From NCBI GenBank assembly GCA_024867545.1, contig JANFNE010000012.1, forward strand, positions 310,001-374,000: a DNA stretch of 64,000 nt. The letters are read 5' to 3'. Source of the DNA: Phytopythium helicoides (Eukaryota; Oomycota; Peronosporomycetes; Pythiales; Pythiaceae). The notes beneath the pieces were generated by a model. That model was not told where the DNA came from. It did not search any database and was given only the letters and a program-made list of their open reading frames with translations. The position numbers were made by a program, and so were the translations under genes. This document shows, piece after piece, positions 42,401-51,473 of this stretch (its first letter is position 1; every line of letters begins with the position of its first letter).

Positions 42401-44144
42401 CACAATACTGAGAGGACGAGCGAGAGACAAGGCTCTGATGCAACTCGATATATTAAGATGTTCATTTCGGAGATTTCGAAAAAGTGGCTCATTCTGGATG
42501 AGCTTGAGACGACCGAGGAGCGTACTGCCTTTCTGTCGTATCTGTACTCGGAGATCAACGAACGAAGAGCGAATTATTCTGATGGTCAGATCGAGATCAT
42601 GCAGCAGGCTTACGACGATATCAAGGGTAAAGTGGATGCAAATGAAGATATTGTGACCAATTTGCCGGTGTGGTTCATTCCTTGGTATGAGTTGAGTTAT
42701 GCCAGTGGTATCCAAATCGAAATCGGATCTGGTGGTTTTGGGAGTGTGTATCTGGCAAAGTGGCTGGACTCGGACGTGGTAATCAAACGTCTTGAGTCAC
42801 ACAATCCTGAAGATGACAAGGGTACTCGTGGGTGGTCGCTGAATGCTTCTTCCACAATCTCTGTAAACGCACAAAGGAGTCGAAAAGACAAACTGAAAAC
42901 GTTCCAAACTGAGGATCGCAGCATGTTTGAGTGTGAGGTCAACATCTGGTTCCACCTCAGTCACCCACACGTCGTCCGCCTATTTGGTGCTTGTCATGTC
43001 GGACGCCAACCGTTCTTCGTGTGTGAGTACGCATCGAACGGGTCACTGGATAAATACCTCTTGAAACATCCCGAAGAAATCTGGAGGAAGCTTCATGAAG
43101 CCGCGCTCGGTCTGCTGTATTTGCATGAGCGAGGCATCGTTCACTGTGACCTGAAGTGCAACAATATCGTGGTGGGTAGCGACAAGAAGGCGAAAGTGAC
43201 GGACTTTGGTTTGAGTTTGGCTGCTTCCGTTGGTGCTGATGACGGGACTGAAACGAGCGGGAAGAACATCACCGGTGCGTGGCACTGGTTGGCACCGGAG
43301 CTGATGCTTGGACTATCGCAAACTCCTACTCGCGAGTCGGACGTGTTTTCATTTGGAATGTGCGTCATTGAGGCTCTTCGAGTGGTTGGGGTTGCACAGG
43401 TTGAACCCAAAGAGGATGAAAACACAGCGCTTCGCGTTCCATGGAGTGGCGTTGAAAGCAGAGAAGTCGTGAAAGTACTCATGAAACGCGACAAATTACC
43501 TGATCGTCCGCTTGGATGCACAGACGTTCAGTGGGAGCTTGTCGAGAGAATGTGCAAGTTCGATCCCAGCGAGCGCATCCAGATGTGCACTGTAGTCGAC
43601 GAATTAGCTGTGTTGGCTGGGACCCAGCAGCACAAACAACATCCATTCAAGAGACCAGAAAGCATTTCATCACAACTCGATGTGTTGAGTATGGTGTCCT
43701 CGACCAAGAATCTCGTAGCGCATGAGCTAGCCGTTTTGCCAGATGGGAGTCCTCGTAGCAAAGATTTATCAAGTACACGAACTGCTGTGGACCCGAATCG
43801 AGGATATTCAGACACGATTCGATGCCGACGGGAACATCGATGCAACGTGCCGTCTAGGGTTGCTTTCAGCTGACGCCGAGTCTAGAACCAAGGTCATATC
43901 TTTACACTCGGACTCACTTGTGGACTTCACTCAGTTGTCCCTTCAATCCTACGATCTCCATCGTCGACTGGATAAGCTGATGGCTGCAGTGTTTGTGAGG
44001 TTCGATGACGGTGATGACATGGTAACGAGGAGAATCCACGACTGGAGGCGACGGTGCTACGAGATCTTGGGGGTCGACTCGTCCGTGACTTCACAGTTGT
44101 TAGGTATTGAGGAACAAGACACCGCAGGCGCCGACGGAGCATGA
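39437..44144 (+). CDS. Ankyrin-pseudokinase-kinase protein C, C-terminal frameshift
   Basis: From the ATG at 39437 (MERLEELVVAAKKGD) the frame runs through about 17 ankyrin repeats, the pseudokinase (VALKLF, HGDLRGSN, NFG), a B-type linker and a complete second kinase (IGSGGFGSVY, HCDLKCNN, DFGLS, APEL), but stops at 43873. At about 43760 it has GTAGCAAAGATTT where A, B and D have GTAGCAAGATTT; this one extra A shifts the frame and replaces the last 90 or so residues by 37 unrelated ones. The lost helical tail is still intact in the next frame up to 44144. So the product is 1478 residues with a full kinase but no tail, unless the extra A is a sequencing error. The ankyrin array has its own order and sequence, different from A, B and D. 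Confidence 0.78.
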
Positions 44145-44149
44145 TTGCT

Positions 44150-44520
44150 TGCTTCAGTCGTGATGTATTGTGGTAAAAGCTCGCAAACCAGCTCTCTATC
44201 CTCAACGATCCTTGTTCCCACGGTCTGCTGTTTGCGAATTCCTTGAAGGCCAAGTGAACCAGCTCGTAGTGTAACCATAGCGATGGTTGCTCTACGCCAA
44301 AACCATCTCATATCGAGTTTTCTCCAACTAGTTCTTCGTATCAGCGACTCACTTTGCCCTCGATTATGAATTTCTTCAGCTCCTCGTTCGATACCACCAC
44401 CTCTCGCTCTAGCAGCTCTAGGTGCTTTTTTGGACTCCTTCTCCATCTCTTCGCCAAACGCTTTAATCTCAACGGTTCGTCGAATATATTGAAAAGAAGC
44501 CCATCAATCGGCTCGCACAT
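44150..44520 (-). pseudogene. Unidentified gene relic abutting unit C
   Basis: Read leftwards from an ATG at 44520, one frame gives protein-like sequence: MCEPIDGLLFNIFDEPLRL, a helical part with LELLEREVVVSNEELKKF, then two TGA stops about 33 nt apart, then again protein-like sequence with HLAFKEFANSRPW and WFASFYHNTSRLKQAIM. A GTGAGT donor follows the first part, but every AG before the second part is in the wrong phase, so an intron does not rescue it. It ends where the duplicated unit C begins. I do not recognise the family. Confidence 0.45.
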
Positions 44521-44646
44521 TCATCAGCAAAAACGAAAGTCCTCATCTACTCGCTTTCTTTCTTGCTCTCACCTGCCACTTTTCTCCGCCTTTCGTGCAG
44601 CCATGAGCGCTCCCCTAAAATCCTTATAGTGTATCATTATTCTGCT

Positions 44647-44668
44647 AAAAAAAAAAAAAAAAAAAAAA
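44647..44668 (+). repeat. Homopolymer run of 22 A
   Basis: By far the longest mononucleotide run in the window, in the unrelated segment between units C and D. It may be a retroposed tail or an ordinary microsatellite. Confidence 0.8.
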
Positions 44669-46033
44669 CTAAGTCAGCACCATAGCCCGCCCTGGCATCG
44701 CCTTCCAGTTCCCAGCAGCTCAGTCGAGGCCATCCGACGCTCGCCACTGCCCAACACCGCGCAGGAAAAAACCGCCGTTCAGTGTCGCGAGCCAAAGAAA
44801 ATGAGAGTTGCTGATGCACGTCCACTCACTGGCAAACTCTCCACTCAGGTTGATCGCTGACAGAGTTCGTTCCCACCCACCGACGCAGTACTTCCTTAGA
44901 CAAAGACCGAGAGGGTCAAGGCTATTGCTAACTTCGTCAAGAACCCAGAAGTTGTAGCTGTCGCTGCTGGTACGGAGCTCTTGATCGGTTGACGCGAGTA
45001 GCCGATGACGCCCACGTCTAATTGTCGCGGAGATCCGAGACTGCTCTGCGTTCCTCGATGGGGAACTCGTGCTCTCCTCTTTGTCTTCTGGACATCAATG
45101 AGGCGGAGCGAGCGCTGACTTTTGCCTGCGAGTCTAAGCTTGGGCTTCATCTTCCCGACAACCTGATTCGTGCAGGAGGCAAAGAGCAGTTATTCGATGC
45201 AAAGAGTGAAGCATCGCGGCTAGCAACCTGGAGGAGCTGAGCGATGTTGCCTCGAGGCGGCTCTGGACGTGGTGTGGTGAGACTCAACCGCGACGAATCG
45301 TGTCCACGCCGACATCCCTGCTCGGTCACGGGGCGAGTCCGTCTCGAATGAGCTGCTTTCTCAATTGACGTGGGCTTACTGAAGAAGGTTGAGACGCAAC
45401 CGGAGCTGAGATCGCGCAGGTCTTTTTCAGACTCTCCAGCTCACGGACACTCGCTAGTTGTTGTCCTCACCACAATGTGGCATCCGAAGTGATGCATCCA
45501 TTGATCTCTTTGCGTCAATCGTTGACACCCCTCAATGGCAATGGAGACTCTCCGTTCTACACAGATGCTAGGAGAGGAGAGAAGAGGATCCCCAACCACG
45601 TCAGCTTCACAACCAGCGAGCGAGCGAGCGAGAATGAACTCAGATCGGTGGATCGACTGTTAGTCGTTGCACTGAGCGTCACTTGTCTCTTAGGACGTAC
45701 GCAGCTGCAGTATGAGCCCAAGCACCAGGGAGTGGGTGATAACTGTCAGCGTTTGGTGACGAAGAAGAGCAGTAGGAAGGAGTTGATGGCAGGGCGAGTG
45801 ACTGATGGTGCGTGAACCCATTGCAGCGGTTGTTTGGGTGGGTTGATGCTCGATCTGTGAGTCACTTCGGGAAGGAAGGGGAACATCACTGATCGCATCT
45901 CAGATCGGCAAAGATCTCACCAAGCGCAGAGCAGTGCGGTCTGCGCGTAGGTGTCGGGCGAACGATCAGTGTGGTTTTTGACAAGGGGAAGGAAGCTCGT
46001 TTTCGTCTTGAATTGTGGAGTGCAGAGGTTGAG
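44669..46033. other. Unrelated spacer between units C and D
   Basis: This 1.4-kb stretch does not match the spacers between the other units. Plus-strand fragments look coding: about 44905-44990 reads TERVKAIANFVKNPEV and then VAVAAGTELLIG before a stop, and about 45090-45240 reads LLDINEAERALTFACESKLG and further before a stop. Neither has a clear start, splice sites or a known domain; they may be gene debris. Similarity to the array starts at about 45991, just before unit D. Confidence 0.4.
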
Positions 46034-49000
46034 ATGGAGAGACTAGAGGAGCTTGTTGTTGCTGCGAAGAAGGGAGACTTGGAGGCTGTTCGAAGGCTTG
46101 TGGACGGTGGAGCAGATGCCAACTCAAGAGATGAAGGCGGGAGAACGGCGCTTGTGGGAGCATCTAGCAATGGTTGCTTGGAGGTCGTGAAGTTTCTCGT
46201 TGACTGCGGCGCAGATGTGAGTGTGACAGCCAAGAAGGGATCGACGGCATTGATGAGGGCTGCTGGGAGTGGCCACTTGGATGTTGCGAAGTATCTGGTG
46301 GATCTCGGCGCCGATGTGAATGCGACCGCCGACGATGGGTGGACTCCTTTGAAGATGGCAGCTCGATATGGTCATTTGGACGTAGTGAAGTACCTCGTTG
46401 AGTGCGGTGCGGGCGTGAATGCTGGCGTCGACAGTGACTGGGATGCTGTATTGAAGGCCGCTGGGGAGGAAGAGTACGGAGGAATGGCGCTGTCAGAAGC
46501 TGCTTATGGTGGTCATTTGGAGATTATGAAGTACCTCATTGATGTTGGCGCGGATGCGAGTGCTACTGATAACGACGGATGGACGACTTTGATGAGCGCT
46601 GCTCGTGGTGGTCACTTGGACGTTATGGAGTACCTCGTTGATACCGGTGCTGACGTACATGCTACTGATAACGACGGGTGGACGACTTTGATGAGCGCTG
46701 CTAAAGGTGGTCACTTGGACGTTATGAAGTACCTTGTTGATGCTGGTGCCGACGTACATGCTACTGATAACGACGGATGGACGGCTTTGATGAGCGCTGC
46801 TAAAGGTGGTCACTTGGCTGTTGTGAAGTACCTCGTTGATGCCGGTGCCGACGTAAACGCTACTGATAAAGACGGAGTGACGACTTTGTTGAGAAGTCTG
46901 CATGGCGGTCACCTCGACGCTGCACTGTACCTCGTTGATGCCGGTGCCGACGTGAATGCTACTGATAAAGACGGGTGGACGGCTTTGACTGTGGCCGCTA
47001 AAAACGGCCACTTGGACATTATGAAGCATGTTATTGCTGCCGGTGCAGATGTGAACACTGCTAATAAAAACGGAGTGACAGCTTTGTTGAGAAGTCTGCA
47101 TGGCGGTCACCTCGACGCTGCATTGTACCTCGTTGATGCCGGTGCTGACGTGAATGCTGCAGAAACCGACGGGTGGACGGCTTTGATGAGCTCTAGTGAT
47201 CACTTGGACGTTGTGAAGTACCTTGTTGATGCCGGTGCCGACGTGAATGCTACTGATAACGACGGATGGACGGCTTTGTTGGGTGCTGCTAAAGGTGGTC
47301 ACTTGGGCGTTGTGAAGTACCTCGTTGATGCCGGTGCTGACTTAAATACTACTGATAACGACGGGTGGACGACTTTGATGAGCGCTGCTTGTGGTGGTCA
47401 CTTGGACGTTGTGCTGTACCTCGTCGATGCCGGTGCCGAGGTGAATGCTACTGATAACGACGGGCAGACGGCTTTGTTGAGTGCTGCTAAAGGTGGTCAC
47501 TTGGATGTTGTGCAATACCTAGTTGATCTTGGCGCGGACTTGAATGCAACGCTTGAGGGTGGAGCGACAGCTTTGATACAAGCTTCTGAATGTGGTCATC
47601 TGGACGTTGTGCTGTATTTCGCCGATCTAGGTGCAAACGTGAATGCTATTAACAACCTCGGACAGACAGCTTTGATGATGGCTGCTCTTCGTGGTCACTT
47701 GGATGTTGTGAAGTACCTCGTTGATGTCGGTGGCAACATAAATGCGACTGCCAAACACGGAATGACGGCTTTAAAGATGGCTAGAATAGGTGGTCACTCG
47801 GATGTCATAGACTACCTTGTTCATCTCGGTGCTGCATGCTGCTTTAGGCACATAACGAAAAGCCGGCATAGATGAGTCTCTGTGGAAGCTATGAGAAAAC
47901 GCCAATGATTATCGGCGGCCGACATGGTCACTCGGCATTGTGAAGTACTCGTTGTTGTCGGCGCAGAAGTAAATGATAGCGTCGAATGGACAGCTTCCAT
48001 GATGGTTTCACATGGACGGTGTAAAATTGGACGTTGGCTGAGGTGCTAACATGAAGGCAATATACAAGGATGGTCTCATGGCAGTTGCGATTGCAGCACA
48101 AAGCGGACGTCTTGATATTCACCAAATGCTCACGAATCACCTGTCAAAGTATAGTGTGCCATTGAAAGATACCTCTACAACATCTTTTGCATCGATGTCA
48201 AGCTACTCCCGTCTTAGCGTATCTCCATTTGATCTCAATATTGCAAAAACTACAGACTCCGATGACACTGCCGTGGATTTCATTGCTACATGGCTCGATA
48301 CTCAGGTCGCACTCAAGTTGTTCATCTCCGATGCTTCCAAATACATCATTCGAAAAAGAAGTGACAGTCTCTAATAGAGCGGGACAACAGGGATGACCAT
48401 TATCGGTACTGGCGAGAAAGGATGGAAAACTTGTGGGCGGAAACTAACGATGTGTGTCAAGTTGGGACTACAATAACAAACAGAAACGATCTGTGTCAAT
48501 CTGTTATCGAGGATCTCGAGCAAGTCTTCAATTGTGTCCAAAACTCAACATCACCAATGCATACGGTTGAGCTCATGTGCAATGTCCTCCAGGATTTGAT
48601 TATCTTAGTTCAGAATTCCAGACAAACTGCGCTAGTGGTTCAGTTGTCGTCGACGAAAGCCACGGGAAACAATCTGCATTTTTTGCGTCGACGTATTGTC
48701 ACGCTCAAGAAGCAGCTTGGCATTCACCAGAGCCGGAACCACGATGCTGAGAGCACCACTCAAAGTGTAACTTCATATGCTTCTCGTGAAACGCAAATGT
48801 TCGTATCGGAGGTCTCGAAAACGTGGCTCATTCTGGATGAGCTTGAGGCGACCGAGGAGCGTACTGCCTTTCTGTCGTATCTGTACTCGGAGATCAACGA
48901 ACGAAGAGCGAATTATTCTGATGGCCAGATCGAGATCATGCAGCAGGCATACGACGATATCAAGGGTAAAGTGGATGCAAATGAAGATATTGTGACCATT

Positions 49001-50470
49001 TTGCCGGTGTGGTTCATTCCTTGGTATGAGTTGAGCTATGCAAGTGGTATCCAAATCGAAATCGGATCTGGTGGTTTTGGGAGTGTGTATCTGGCAAAGT
49101 GGCTGGACTCGGACGTGGTAATCAAACGTCTTGAGTCACACAATCCTGACGATGACAAGGGTACTCGTGGGTGGTCGCTGAATGCTTCTTCCACAATCTC
49201 TGTAAACGCACAAAGGAGTCGAAAAGACAAACTGAAAACGTTCCAAACTGAGGATCGCAGCATGTTTGAGTGTGAGGTCAACATCTGGTTCCACCTCAGT
49301 CACCCACACGTCGTCCGCCTATTTGGTGCTTGTCATGTCGGACGCCAACCGTTCTTCGTGTGTGAGTACGCATCGAACGGGTCACTGGATAAATACCTCT
49401 TGAAACATCCCGAAGAAATCTGGAGGAAGCTTCATGAAGCCGCGCTCGGTCTGCTGTATTTGCATGAGCGAGGCATCGTTCACTGTGACCTGAAGTGCAA
49501 CAATATCGTGGTGGGTAGCGACAAGAAGGCGAAAGTGACGGACTTTGGTTTGAGTTTGGCTGCTTCCGTTGGTGCTGATGACGGGACTGAAACGAGCGGG
49601 AAGAACATCACCGGTGCGTGGCACTGGTTGGCACCGGAGCTGATGCTTGGACTATCGCAAACTCCTACTCGCGAGTCGGACGTGTTTTCATTTGGAATGT
49701 GCGTCATTGAGGCTCTTCGAGTGGTTGGGGTTGCACAGGTTGAACCCAAAGAGGATGAAAACACAGCGCTTCGCGTTCCATGGAGTGGCGTTGAAAGCAG
49801 AGAAGTCGTGAAAGTACTCATGAAACGCGACAAATTACCTGATCGTCCGCTTGGATGCACAGACGTTCAGTGGGAGCTTGTCGAGAGAATGTGCAAGTTC
49901 GATCCCAGCGAGCGCATCCAGATGTGCACTGTAGTCGACGAATTAGCTGTGTTGGCTGGGACCCAGCAGCACAAACAACATCCATTCAAGAGACCAGAAA
50001 GCATTTCATCACAACTCGATGTGTTGAGTATGGTGTCCTCGACCAAGAATCTCGTAGCGCATGAGCTAGCCGTTTTGCCAGATGGGAGTCCTCGTAGCAA
50101 GATTTATCAAGTACACGAACTGCTGTGCACTCGAATCGAGGATATTCAGACACGATTCGATGCCGACGGGAACATTGATGCAACGTGCCGTCTAGGGTTG
50201 CTTTCAGCTGACGCCGAGTCTAGGAGCAAGGTCATATCTTTACACTCGGACTCACTTGTGGACTTCACTCAGTTGTCCCTTCAGTCCTACGATCTCCATC
50301 GTCGACTGGATAAGCTGATGGTTTCAGTGTTTGTGAGGTTCGATGGCGGTGATGACATGGTAACGAGGAGAGTCCACGACTGGAGGCGACGGTGCTACGA
50401 GATCTTGGGGGTCGACTCGTCCGTGACTTCACAGTTGTTAGGTATTGCGCCAGCGCAGCACGAGTGTTGA
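46034..50470 (+). pseudogene. Ankyrin-pseudokinase-kinase copy D, broken by deletion and frameshifts
   Basis: An ankyrin part (46034-47875, about 18 repeats, B-like, with several near-identical neighbouring repeats) is followed by the same 214-nt decayed stretch as in B (47829-48042). The N-terminal piece of the pseudokinase (48043-48374) then has an extra A (CCAAATAC for CCAATACC) and jumps at CAGT (48365-48368) into the linker. Against A, 677 nt are missing, which removes most of the pseudokinase. The frame is not restored. From the ATG at 48422 an open frame of 682 residues encodes an A-type linker, a complete second kinase (IGSGGFGSVY, HCDLKCNN, DFGLS, APEL) and a tail ending GIAPAQHEC where the unit breaks off. 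That part could still make a kinase without ankyrins. Confidence 0.75.
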
Positions 50471-51473
50471 TATCAAATTCGCTACACTGCGGTAGATGTA
50501 TGTCCTCTAAACGCCTTCCTGCGTTGTCGGAAAGTCTTGAGATCCAACCGATCGATCGTTTCGGGCGTTCATCCGCACCAACAGCAGCTCCCATCTTTTT
50601 GTTTCTCTTCCGCCCTCCCCCTCGCCTCCTTCCGACTGCCGTCCGCCTTCCGTCCAGCCGAGCGCGTGGCCCCAAACTCCTTCTCGCCAGTCCACTTCCG
50701 CCTCACAAGCCCCACACACCACCAACATTCGCTCTTGCGTCGGTTTCCAGCTCCATCATCGGCACTTGAACGCGCATCAATCATGTGGCGTCGCGACGTC
50801 GTAGGGTTACCTTTTCCACGCGTACAGTACCTCTCAGGGTACGCGCTTGCGTGGTCGATTACGTACCCCCGTCGCCTGTCACTGCATCTGTATAGCGTAT
50901 AGTGTCTGCTCCGACCCTAGGCGTCGGCCAGCTGTCTCCCATCAACCGCACTCTAGGCGTCCCTCCTCCCTCGAGGCGAAACGTCCTAACCTTCCCCCGC
51001 GCTTCCCGCCGCGTATCCGGACGCGCCACGTCGCCTCCCCTCTCACTCGCGCTTCGTATGCCCCTGCGACACGCGCCGCGCCCCTCCGCGTATATCCGGA
51101 TAAACTCCGCCTTCTCGCCTCCCTCCCGAGCCCACTCGCCGCGCGCCACCACTCGCCGCCGCAGTCGCCGCCCTCGCCGCTCCCGCTCGCCTCCGCCAGG
51201 TGCGTCGCTCGCTCGCTCGTTCCCCCGCGCTCGCTCTCGTTCCCCCCGCGCGTCTCCTGGAAGTCCGCGCCGCGCGTTTCGTCGCGAGGCGCGCGGGGCC
51301 TTTTCGACGACCGTGGGACGCGAAGGGAAACCCACAGTTCAACTGGCTGACTCGCGCGTCGCTGACTGGACAGGCGAGACGACCCCGACTGCAGTTCGAC
51401 CGCGCGGACGAAGCGCGCAACCCGCCGCCAGCACCTGCGGCCAGCGAGGCCTGCGAGCTGCCGGCGCGCGCGG
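50471..51473. other. Right boundary of the array and 5' region of the Pumilio gene
   Basis: Array homology stops at about 50447. The sequence then becomes very C- and G-rich, especially 50930-51470, with short CTCG repeats near 51210. Long open frames on both strands in this part reflect base composition. It should hold the promoter and a GC-rich leader of the Pumilio gene. Confidence 0.5.

Larger units (their letters stand above)
28211..50470 (+). repeat. Tandem array of four ankyrin-pseudokinase-kinase genes
   Basis: Four units begin at 28211 (A), 33815 (B), 39437 (C) and 46034 (D). Homologous points recur every 5.61-5.62 kb from A to B (downstream flanks 33203 and 38817) and from B to C (starts 33815 and 39437), and after 6.6 kb from C to D. 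The A and B units share their 3' spacer; D begins to match the other starts at about 45991. Second-kinase sequences are nearly identical in all four. Confidence 0.85.
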
